A stretch of DNA of 64,000 nucleotides, from assembly GCA_030272585.1 (NCBI GenBank), contig BSYQ01000001.1, positions 1,488,001 through 1,552,000 on the forward strand, written 5' to 3'. Source of the DNA: Bryopsis sp. KO-2023 (Eukaryota; Chlorophyta; Ulvophyceae; Bryopsidales; Bryopsidaceae). Numbering within the stretch: the stretch's first letter is position 1; each line of letters begins with the position of its first letter. The notes below the pieces were generated by a model, which was not told where the DNA came from, searched no databases, and was given only the letters and a program-made list of their open reading frames with translations. Position numbers and translations under genes: made by a program. Below are positions 24,727 to 33,580 of the stretch, one piece after another.

Positions 24727-25907
24727 GTTTTCCTCCCAAAACCCTTTCCCCCCCCCCCCCTATCCTCCCTTTGAAGGCTCGCACACGATTTATTCGATTG
24801 CGAGTCAAAGTCCCATCACCAGCATTGGGCCCAGCAACAACACCAACAAGAACGCTGGTAAGAAGAAGAAGCAATCTGAGCAATAACTCGAATGGAGATG
24901 CAGGGGTGGAAATCGGGGGGCTTCTGACGTTTTGTTTATGTTGCCAGCACACGGATTTGTGATCAAAAAAAAAAAAAAAGTCTTGTATATTTCTTGTTTT
25001 GATGAGAGTTGCATTGTTGCCGAGCGAGCCAATGACAGACAGAGAGAGAGAGAGGGGGGTGTTTTTTTAGTTTGCAGAGATGTTCACGAAGAATTTCTAG
25101 TCGTATTATTCTTTTTTTTCTTTTCGTTTTTTTTTTTCTTTGATATCAATATATCAAACAAGATTTAGTGCTGCGTGAATGGGGAACATGAATGTTGAGG
25201 GAGGGATGTGTGAAAGAGAAGCGGCTGGTTGACGCATAGTGATTCGGGCTGTAATTTGAACTGGGGGTTTTGTTGCAATCTGTGGGAGATCATTTTTCTT
25301 GTTGAATCGAAAGAAGCAATCACTGGGGGGGTTAATACCTAAAGTTTTTCTTGTTTAAACCTACTTTCCTCTTTTCCAACGAGGCAATGGGTCTTAATCT
25401 TCCATAATGGGACGTCCCGTGGGTGAACCCACAGGAGGAGGAAATTGCGGCAGAAGGAAACGTGGATTTCTGGTTCTACCCAGAGATCAAATCCACTTCC
25501 ACCCTCTTTTCTTCTCCAGTCTTGGTCAAGTTCTGGTCAACTTTTTGCTTGCTGAACCCCATGCATCCCTGTCCGGGCAACACTTCGAACAAGAAACACA
25601 TGATCAAGAAACACATCGACGGAAACGTTTGGGGAATCGGTTCTTCGCCAACCGCCCTGACTGTCAAACCGCCGAAACGCCAGAAACTGTCTGAACGCAG
25701 CCACTGTCAGCCGCCAGAAGTTCAGTGTCGGCGGCTGACATTTGCCAACTTGCAACCTTGTGCACAATTGATACCAGTTGTTCGCTTCCTGGGCTTCTTT
25801 CGTTCGCGACAGTGATATGCTCTCTGACTCAGAGAAGTGCGGTCTGCAAACCATGAGGGGCGAAACTGCAATTGTTCAACACTGGTCATCAGTGACAGTC
25901 TTGGTCG
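24727..25907. other. Intergenic region before the filamin-repeat gene, with an unassigned open frame
   Basis: The first 600 bp look like 3' untranslated sequence and simple repeats (a GA run near 25040, T-runs near 25110-25140). From about 25403 to 25815 the plus strand stays open for over 130 codons with an ordinary protein-like composition but no ATG at its start, so it could be a terminal exon or chance. I did not recognise it. An inverted repeat lies at 25705-25740. Confidence 0.4.
25705..25740. repeat. 11-bp inverted repeat upstream of the filamin-repeat gene
   Basis: TGTCAGCCGCC at 25705-25715 pairs with GGCGGCTGACA at 25730-25740, with a 14-nt loop. It lies about 170 bp before the start codon. 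Confidence 0.75.
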
Positions 25908-28900
25908 ATGATTGCCAAGCGCGTTGTGAGGTCCTTCATCGTGGCTGTGCTGATCCAAGCCAGCGCTTCACAATCCCCGATCGACCCGAGTAAAACGCTT
26001 ATCTGGGGTGACGGTCTCGTTCAAGCGAATGCAGGGGAAATATCCAAATTCTACATCCAAAATCGGGACGCTGGCGAACAAAACGCTACTGGACCTGGCA
26101 ATCAAGTCAGCGTGGAATGTATTTCACCGCCAGATAAGCCAAAGGACTTTTGCCATGAGCTTCCGACGTACACTAACTTGGGAAATGGGCTGTGGGAAGT
26201 CACCTTCGTTGTTGGAACAGTATGGTCTTCATTCGTTCATCCAATTTACCTCCCGCCGCCACCAGTGCCCAGGCCCCTTGCTGCTGACTACTTCTACAAG
26301 GGCGACAATTATTTCAAGATATCTGTGGGGGATCCTTTCGTAGAAATACCTCAGAGCCCTACGGCGCCCACATTCGGAGGGGAACCGATATTGTACCCCC
26401 TGTTCTCCTCCTTCGACACACAGTTTGGTCCATTTGGTGCGGGTATGGTTAGATCCCTGGGCGTTTTCAGTGATATGAGGGACAGATTTGCCAACGTGAT
26501 TCGTCCTGATGGGATTCTTGAGAGATTGGAGCCAGTGGCGACGTTAACCGCGCTGGGCTACGTTGGGCCAAGGAGACTGTACAAGCCTCCAGTGATATCA
26601 GGAGAATGGGTTCTGTACAATTGGTACATTTCGTTCCACTGGACGTGCTTTTCCGCAGGGCACTACGACCTCGAGCTGATATATAGGTGGGATCAGAGCT
26701 CCGGTGAGAAGGTGCGACTGTTGAACAAGGAGTCTGGATTGAGTCAAGTTGCCAACATCACCTGCTCCCCAAGCGCAGTCGCTGAAAACAACTTCGAGGT
26801 CCAAATGGCGCCAACTGCAAGAGTGGGCGAAACTTTGCATGGTGTTATTTATTCCTTGGACTCTGAAGGAAATTCGGCTTTCCTGGTTCGAGACTGGCTT
26901 CATTTTAAGCACTACTCGGTTGGCGACCAAGAGGCAGACGTTCTGGTCATCAAAATGCACCATGACGACTGTGACTGCTTGGATGGAAATTTGACCTACA
27001 CTCTGGACGACAGGGTCCCTGGGAAACTTCTTTTCGCACTGGACACCACAAGATCTGGGAAATATACTTTGTATCTCGAATATGATGGGGTGGAGCTGAA
27101 CGAATCTTACCAGGTGGAATTTGAACCACTTGAACCGGATCCAGACTCAAGTGAGGTGGACGAATCCTCCTTTGGGGGAGGTGAAATGATATTGGTGGCC
27201 GGGAAGAGCACGACGATAACTATTTTTTTGAAAGATAGGTATGGAAACCCTTCACCAGGGTTGGTGCCGCTTCTCGGAGGTGTCGCCACCAAATCGGGGG
27301 ATTCATCTATCCCCCCACTCACATTCACGCATGCCATCTTGAAGTCCTTTGGAGAGTATGAGCTTCGAATCGAACATTTGAATGTGGTGGGGACATACTA
27401 TCTGGATGTCATGTACAATGGAAAGAGGGTGAAATATGGAAGGATAACAGTTAACGTCATTCACTCTCCAACAATCGACCCATACTACAGCGACGTCACG
27501 GGAACGGGGATCGGAATTGAGATAGGCGCCGAGCTTCACATGCTCCGACAAGAGTTCTGGCAACCTGCAGGAAGGAACTTGAGCTTAATTGTCAAGGCTG
27601 CTGACCAGTTTGGGAATCCTCATATACACACATCCCCGGATTTCAAAATCAACAGCGCTTTTCGTGAGGCGTGTGCGTTTTTCTCTTCCAGAGATAACAG
27701 CGATGGCACGACGGTGTTTCGATTCGTTATCGAGAAGAAGGGGGTCTACCCTGTGGTTGTGTCGACCCCCAGCAATGCCACAGCTTACGAATCAAACTTG
27801 GAGATCACGCCAGCGGGCGTGACACATACCATGTGCAACGTATTTGGTTTTGGTGACGTTGTAGCTGGTGCTCAGTCGGTGGGATATCTTCAAATAGTGG
27901 ACAAGTATATGAACATTCACGAGGACTCGGCTTTGATCAACATTGCTGTTTTCGAGGTGTCGTTCAGACTGCACGATCAACCTTTTTACGAAAAAGGCGT
28001 CGTTGCGAAAATCGGAGAATATGACCCCGAACACAGGGGCAATATTGTCACCTATGAGCTCGAAAGAGCTGGAACCTACATATTGACAGCCAAGTGGGTT
28101 GACTGGCCCATGAAAGGATCAAATCAACAGTTTCAAGTCGACCCAGGGCAAGTATCCGGAGCACACTGCTTATTGGAGGCGTGGCCTGGTGCGGTTTCTG
28201 CTGGAGCGAATGTACGTATTAATGTGGTGGGATATGACGCCTTCGACAATTTTGCCGCCGCCACCGACTATTCCGATCAAGTTCAAGTTGAAGCACTTGG
28301 AGCCGTTGGCACAGTCAACAACATCACCTACAGAACAGAACGTTCCAGGGACGAGCCGTGGAAAGTGGGGATCATAGTAACACTTGAAGGAATTGGGGAC
28401 TACTCCCTGCGTGTGAAAGTTGGAGGGGTAAATGTACCCATGTCTCCTGTAACCGGATACAAGGTCTCCGCTGGAGAGTTCGATGCTCATCATTCTCCAG
28501 TTTCAGGAGCAGGAGTTGAAACTGCGTCTGTAGGGGCTTGGAATGAAGTCACAATAACTGGAAACGATGAGTTTGGAAACCGATTGGAGAATGGAGCATT
28601 GAACCATCGACTCGATTTCAATGTGACAGGGTCGGCTGAAGTTCAGCTACATACTTTCCCTGCAACGGCTTCATCGAACCAGTACACTGCCCGTTATTTG
28701 CCGTTGGATAGAGGGGTGTTTCTGGTCTCAGTGGTTGTGGACGGCGACATCATTCCTGGATTCCCAATCTCCGTGGATGCTATCTACCCTGGAGATATAC
28801 CTGACAGGGAGTGCCAGTATGGCATTTTGGGAAAGCCAAACTGCGGTGACAATGGGCAGTTCGTATCATGTGAATGCGTGTGTGACCCCGGATGGTTCAC

Positions 28901-29318
28901 GAACTTCACAGGTCAAAGTTTGCTCAACGTTACTTTCTGCAACGAGTTCGGAGACGATGTACTAGCACCAGGGCCGTCACAATCCCAGCCTCCCCAAGAA
29001 TCTATCATTGATCTGTACAGGAACTATGCGTTGGTTGGTGGAGGGGTGGGGCTAGCGATTGCCATACTGTATTTGCTTTACATTTGGCGTAGGAACCCCA
29101 ATGATGATGATTCAGACGGTTCAGACTCCGAAGACGAGACCTTCGGCACCCCGACATTTCATGGTGGTATGTTGGCCAAGAGCATGCAGATGGAGAATAA
29201 TATCAGTTCACGTTCATTCTCCAGGGGGAACCACGACGAATTTGACAAGATCCCAGCATATATTCCCACCAGGGAAGAGTTTGGGGACGAATCTCTGCCT
29301 TCACAAGCCTGGAGATAG
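25908..29318 (+). CDS. Intronless filamin-repeat type I membrane protein (GEX2-like architecture)
   Basis: A 1136-residue uninterrupted frame. Residues 1-22 are a signal peptide (VVRSFIVAVLIQASA). The ectodomain contains several filamin/ABP280-type Ig folds, each opening with a G-x-G motif, a phrase like AG/AKSTTITIFLKDRYGNP, and a later KSFGEYELRIEHLNVVG-type strand. Examples lie near residues 35-130, 415-520, 535-640 and 850-970. About ten N-x-S/T sites suggest glycosylation. A Cys-rich EGF-like patch (CVCDPGWF, near residue 990) is followed by one membrane span (LVGGGVGLAIAILYLLYIW, about 1040-1060) and a 76-residue tail with an Asp/Ser/Glu block. Plant GEX2, a sperm surface protein needed for gamete attachment, has the same layout; that role here is inference. 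Lack of introns is unusual for this window. Confidence 0.75.
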   Translation: MIAKRVVRSFIVAVLIQASASQSPIDPSKTLIWGDGLVQANAGEISKFYIQNRDAGEQNATGPGNQVSVECISPPDKPKDFCHELPTYTNLGNGLWEVTFVVGTVWSSFVHPIYLPPPPVPRPLAADYFYKGDNYFKISVGDPFVEIPQSPTAPTFGGEPILYPLFSSFDTQFGPFGAGMVRSLGVFSDMRDRFANVIRPDGILERLEPVATLTALGYVGPRRLYKPPVISGEWVLYNWYISFHWTCFSAGHYDLELIYRWDQSSGEKVRLLNKESGLSQVANITCSPSAVAENNFEVQMAPTARVGETLHGVIYSLDSEGNSAFLVRDWLHFKHYSVGDQEADVLVIKMHHDDCDCLDGNLTYTLDDRVPGKLLFALDTTRSGKYTLYLEYDGVELNESYQVEFEPLEPDPDSSEVDESSFGGGEMILVAGKSTTITIFLKDRYGNPSPGLVPLLGGVATKSGDSSIPPLTFTHAILKSFGEYELRIEHLNVVGTYYLDVMYNGKRVKYGRITVNVIHSPTIDPYYSDVTGTGIGIEIGAELHMLRQEFWQPAGRNLSLIVKAADQFGNPHIHTSPDFKINSAFREACAFFSSRDNSDGTTVFRFVIEKKGVYPVVVSTPSNATAYESNLEITPAGVTHTMCNVFGFGDVVAGAQSVGYLQIVDKYMNIHEDSALINIAVFEVSFRLHDQPFYEKGVVAKIGEYDPEHRGNIVTYELERAGTYILTAKWVDWPMKGSNQQFQVDPGQVSGAHCLLEAWPGAVSAGANVRINVVGYDAFDNFAAATDYSDQVQVEALGAVGTVNNITYRTERSRDEPWKVGIIVTLEGIGDYSLRVKVGGVNVPMSPVTGYKVSAGEFDAHHSPVSGAGVETASVGAWNEVTITGNDEFGNRLENGALNHRLDFNVTGSAEVQLHTFPATASSNQYTARYLPLDRGVFLVSVVVDGDIIPGFPISVDAIYPGDIPDRECQYGILGKPNCGDNGQFVSCECVCDPGWFTNFTGQSLLNVTFCNEFGDDVLAPGPSQSQPPQESIIDLYRNYALVGGGVGLAIAILYLLYIWRRNPNDDDSDGSDSEDETFGTPTFHGGMLAKSMQMENNISSRSFSRGNHDEFDKIPAYIPTREEFGDESLPSQAWR

Positions 29319-29922
29319 AAACCGAGAGGGGGGAAGTGAATGCAGGTTGTAAAATTGTAAAAGCTGATTTGGTGAGCCGCATTGACAGTGTCATGAGTTC
29401 AACCCCAAATCCCATCGATGCACTTTGTTCTGAAGGAAAGAATCAATCATGGCCCCACTAAACTTGAGAATGTTGCCTGGAGAATATTTGCATGTTCTAC
29501 AACGTCCACATGTTCCATCAGCACACATACCCTCCCGTCTGCAATTCCTATCCGGTCCACAAAAGAAAGATTATACCAGAAACATTGCTCGATTTCAACA
29601 ACAACAACAACATTTAACATTTTTCAACAACATTTACTTTTCTTTTTCTTACTTTCTTTGGGGGGGGTCTTGCTCTCAGCTGGGATCATTACCCATGGAG
29701 AAAATAACACAAGACTTATTCAATCAATGGTGTTGTAAGCAAGGTTTAAAACAGTACTGTTAGGAATGGTTTGGAAAACTAGTTTGGAATGGATTCATGG
29801 TGCTTTCCTGCAGTCAATCCGACGTCGTGCGCAAGCGATACAAAATTCCGCCCATCCGACATCACCGGTCCAGTGAAACGTCTGCATCTACAGCCTGATC
29901 AATTTTTCTTTTTGTTGAAGTG
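29319..29922. other. Intergenic region, filamin-repeat gene to RNF32
   Basis: No gene recognised. A CAA microsatellite lies near 29597-29612 and a G-run at 29660. The segment near 29390 (GAGTTCAACCCC) looks slightly like a Pol III B box, but no tRNA fold could be drawn. Confidence 0.4.
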
Positions 29923-31600
29923 ATGAGGCGCTGTCGAAAAAACGGTCAAAGCGAAGCTGTAGTCCATGCGGTGTGGACAATCAATACTTGCTTCTGCAGC
30001 TGGAGGAGACACAATCGTCATTTTTAAACCAACAGTTCCACCTGTTCTTGACAGGCAGCCCTACAGGACCATTTTGCGAGATTGCTTCGTATCAGCAACG
30101 CTTCGCAGCCTCCTTCGACCACACCAGTGGGTTCTTCACACGAGCTCGTGCACTCTTGCTTGTCTGCACCTGGTACTTTCAGCTGGAAAATCCTTTTCCT
30201 GTTTCAAGGGGGCAACGCTCACGCTTGCTCAGAGGTGCGGCCTGATCGCAAAACCTGAGCCATTGTTGACGAAAGAACAATGGTCGACCGTTCACGCAGC
30301 GTCGCGGCATCGGGGAGACTCGTCCCACGATTGTCCGATTTGCCAGGATTCGTTCAAGGATGAGGAGCAGGTGGACTAAAACTGCAACCGAAGTATCCAT
30401 ATGTTATGTCCACTCTTTTGAAAACCATAGTGGCCATGTTGAGACAGTGTTGTGTTCAGGTGCTGCTGAGCTGCAGCCATGTTTTCCATCGGACATGCCT
30501 CAACAGATTCGAGCGATCCTGTGGTCAGCCAACTTGCCCAATATGCAGAGCATCGCAGTATCAGAAAAGGAAGATAGCTGATGGTTCGGAGGCGTACAAA
30601 CAGGATTGCGCCACCAGGTGAGAACACACATACATTCACAGTCACTGACTTCATGTGTTACGATCAAGTTACAACGCACGCACTTGCGAACAGGATACAA
30701 GCTGCGGCGCGTGGGTATCTGGTTCGCAAATGGTACAAGAAATTGTGGAAGTCTAAGCCACCGCGCAATGGCAGACTCCGCAGAAGATGGTGCGCTGATT
30801 GGATATCTGAGCACACAGACAAGATAGCGCAAAACACTGACGAGCAATGGGATAACGTAGACAAGCTCTTCGAAGACATTGACAAGAGCCTCCACGAGAC
30901 TCACAAAGTATCGTCTCTGCAATACTTCATTTGATGCTGCGACCAACTCCTGATTGTTACCATCAGTGCCTTGAGGCTGAAGAATACAAACAAGAATGCA
31001 TCTAGGAGAAATCCTGGATGTTCACCATCAACCTTGATGTCCCCCCTCTGTGTCCAGATACATGAAATTGCTGCCAGAAGGGTTCAGAGATTGACAGGCG
31101 AAGAGCCAGAACATCTCTCCGACCCCGCTCTTTTTGACATCGATCCATTTGATGTGTTCCGAGAGGGTGGCACTCACATCTCCAGGTCTATTGCTGAAAG
31201 GCCAGGAGCAAGGTAATGTGGCATAGTTTCCGAGTGAGTTCTAGGACCTTCGCTTATTGCAGTCCCAGTGTCATATGACTGCAGAATTGACAATGAGCAC
31301 CTCAATTGATCATCTAGGAGCAACAATTCTACAATAGTGCCAGTCATTTCTGATGGCACCTCCAATTGGGACAGAACTCTGGACAGGGCTCTTGACCGTG
31401 GGGAAACACAATGTGCGATTTGCCTCGGAAATCTGGATGAAATGACATCAACACAAGGGGGCGAATCGAATGCATGGCTGAGTTGCTCCCATGTTTTCCA
31501 TTCAAAATGCATTGCCGACCATGAGCACTCCCTCAACACTAAGGGGGTCTCTCCAAGCTGTCCAGTTTGCAGAGCCGATTATGCGAAAAAGCTTTTATAA
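29923..31600 (+). CDS. RNF32: RNF32 homologue: two RING-H2 domains flanking an IQ motif
   Basis: Exons begin 29923-29970, 30055-30126 and 30209-30370, all in phase. The product opens MRRCRKNGQ and continues ALQDHFARLLRISN, then LTLAQRCGLI, both matching human RNF32 as recalled. RING 1 spans CPICQDSFKDEEQ, VLLSCSHVFHRTCL and CPICRASQYQ. An IQ motif follows (RIQAAARGYLVRKWYKKL), then an acidic linker and a last exon with RING 2 (CAICLGNLDE, WLSCSHVFHSKCI, CPVCRADYAKKLL) ending at the stop. The paired RINGs predict E3 ubiquitin ligase activity and the IQ a calmodulin contact. Animal RNF32 is testis-enriched, which together with CFAP57 suggests a flagellar role (inference). The frame from 29966 that skips the first introns is not favoured. 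Confidence 0.85.
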
Positions 31601-31959
31601 TTTTCATCTTTTATCTCTGTCACAAATTTGATCTCCATACAACTTCTGAACTGCAACAAATCAACTTTATTGTCAAATGCTGCTCCCCCTACTGACTTGG
31701 ACTCTCTGGACCACCCCTCTGTACTGTACCCAAATAAACCCACCAGGGAAAGACATGCTTTTCTACCAGCTTATAGAAGTCAATCAGAGTGATCACAATG
31801 GGCAACTGTGCCCTGTTGTCCTCCCAGGCAACAATAAAATTCTCCCTGTCAAACTATTACTGCTCTTCATTGATTGCATCCAACAAGTGCACAGTACCTA
31901 AAACATCCTGTTCTTTTCCCACCCTCACAAACTTGACAGAAAGATTGCGCAATCTTCCT
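31601..31959. other. Convergent intergenic region, RNF32 / secreted protein
   Basis: Short 3' region shared by two converging genes. No gene or repeat seen. Confidence 0.4.
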
Positions 31960-32484
31960 CTAAAACAGGAGAGCAAGGAGCCCTACGCTGACTCCAAGAA
32001 CCCACTTGATCTGTCAAAACAGCACACAATGCATCTTTAATGAAAATTGAATGTCCCAGCAGGATGTTGATTGCCACAGCCTGTGGCCTACCATTCCACT
32101 TCCTGAGGCACCAGAATCAATGCAAGAACACCAGCCTACTAAACGGTTGGTCCCTGTCTTGACCAGCCTCACCTGGAACTGTTGCCCTGCGCCGCTCGCT
32201 TCGATGGAACCTTCTTCCACACTAGCGCCGGGGGACAAGTCCGCAGCGTCATCCGACGGTGCCAACGCAGGCCCAGAAGCTTGGTCGTCAAACTCACCGG
32301 CCAAGTCCTTAACCACATCGTCCTCCTTCTCTGCGTCTGTACGCTGGACGGACGTGGCTGGACCAAGACCCGAGATCTCGAATGTCGGTGCTTCAGCTAT
32401 CGCGTCTTGAGCAACTGCTCCTTGGTTCGAAACTATGGCAAACAAGGCGACGACTGCCAAGAGCGAGAAAATGCGAAGCGACAT
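31960..32484 (-). CDS. Small acidic secreted protein, possibly GPI-anchored
   Basis: The N-terminus is a clean signal peptide (MSLRIFSLLAVVALFAIV, cleavage likely near AVAQ-DA). The body is rich in Ala, Ser, Asp, Glu and Gly, with no folded domain. I propose two exons, 32173-32484 and 31960-32010. The splice after GAGQQFQ adds IKWVLGVSVGLLALLF and a stop, a hydrophobic tail that fits a GPI-attachment signal as in arabinogalactan-type peptides. Reading through the intron instead gives a longer Cys-containing C-terminus of about 52 residues, stopping at 32014, without that tail. Length on the spliced model is 120 residues. The function is unknown. GPI anchoring is inference. Confidence 0.55.
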
Positions 32485-33580
32485 AGTGGTACCTACCGAG
32501 CAGTTCCCGACGCGTTTAAATTCCCAAGTTTTCCTCTTGTACAGTTGTCGGTGTGATACAAAACAAAATCTGACGTCTATGTACTATCCACAGTAGACCA
32601 ACCCAACCCTCCGACGGGAAAACGCAGAGACTCGAAAGGCGACGAACTAGAATACTGTGCACTGGAATTTATGAGTGTGGAAAAAGCCGGGTGAACGCAA
32701 TATTTTCCATGCTTGCTTCTTGCCAAGAAGTTCTGACTCAAAAAACAAACGTCTCCTGTATCTTCGACTCGCCTACCTGTTCTCGTTACGGGGCTCTGTT
32801 TCCAGACAGTGACTTTTTTTCTTGAAGATGGGAGCTCCAGAGAAAGAGAGCAATATTACTGTCTGCACGGCCCTCAAGCACCGTGAAATCGCGTACAGTC
32901 AATAGTACAAAGAGGAGTTTGCGCAGTTGAATATTTAGGGATCAGGGCGATGCCGATTATTGGAGACAAAAGCAAGAGCCGTGAAACAAACAGCGTGTTT
33001 CTCGGGTGTCTTTCCCCACCGCCACGACCCCAATTCAACAACAGGTGCAGACGAGATGTCAACGGCACAATGCGTTTTCCTATCCCGACTGTGAATTCTT
33101 TGTGTTGTCAAATCCGACAGGTAGAATGAATCCTCCCTTCAAAGCGGATGTTGGCATTCCACAAATGATACAGACGTTAACAATGCTTTTGCCGAAACTG
33201 AGCGGTGCTTGTTCGACAAAAATATTACAACGAAGGTGTTGAGAACTGAAATGGATGGTGGAATTCAGGATTTGTATCGATCTCCCTTATGAACTGTTGT
33301 TTTCTTCTGGCTGAAGTCGTGATGATGCACACTGGAAGCGATATAAGACCTCATAACATTAAACCATATTCCCACACTCACATCCATTTCCGCTAGTGAA
33401 AAAAAAAAAAAAAAGCCCTGAGGAGGACAAGAAAAAAAACCTTGAAAAACTGAAAAAAACCTGAAAAAATTGAAGAAAAAAGCAACGAAACTGCAAAAAG
33501 TTTCACGGTGTCCTCGATAACACCGTGGAGAAGAAAATTAGAAACTTACGAAAATTGCCCTTGCCATCTGGGAACGAAGC
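32485..33580. other. Intergenic region with a small plus-strand open frame
   Basis: Upstream region of the secreted protein and 3' region of the first transporter. A short frame from the ATG at 32950 (opening MPIIGDKSKSRETNSVFLGC) runs 59 codons and could be a first exon, but no partner exon was identified. A-rich tracts lie at 33399-33480. Confidence 0.4.

Noticed and set aside
29370-29420. Possible tRNA-derived SINE (GAGTTCAACCCC)
   Set aside because: No A box at the right distance, no poly-A tail, and no second copy seen in the window.
29966-30379. RNF32 start at 29966 with an unspliced first exon
   Set aside because: Splicing from 29923 restores ALQDH and LLRISN, which match animal RNF32, while the unspliced frame gives no match before LTLAQ.
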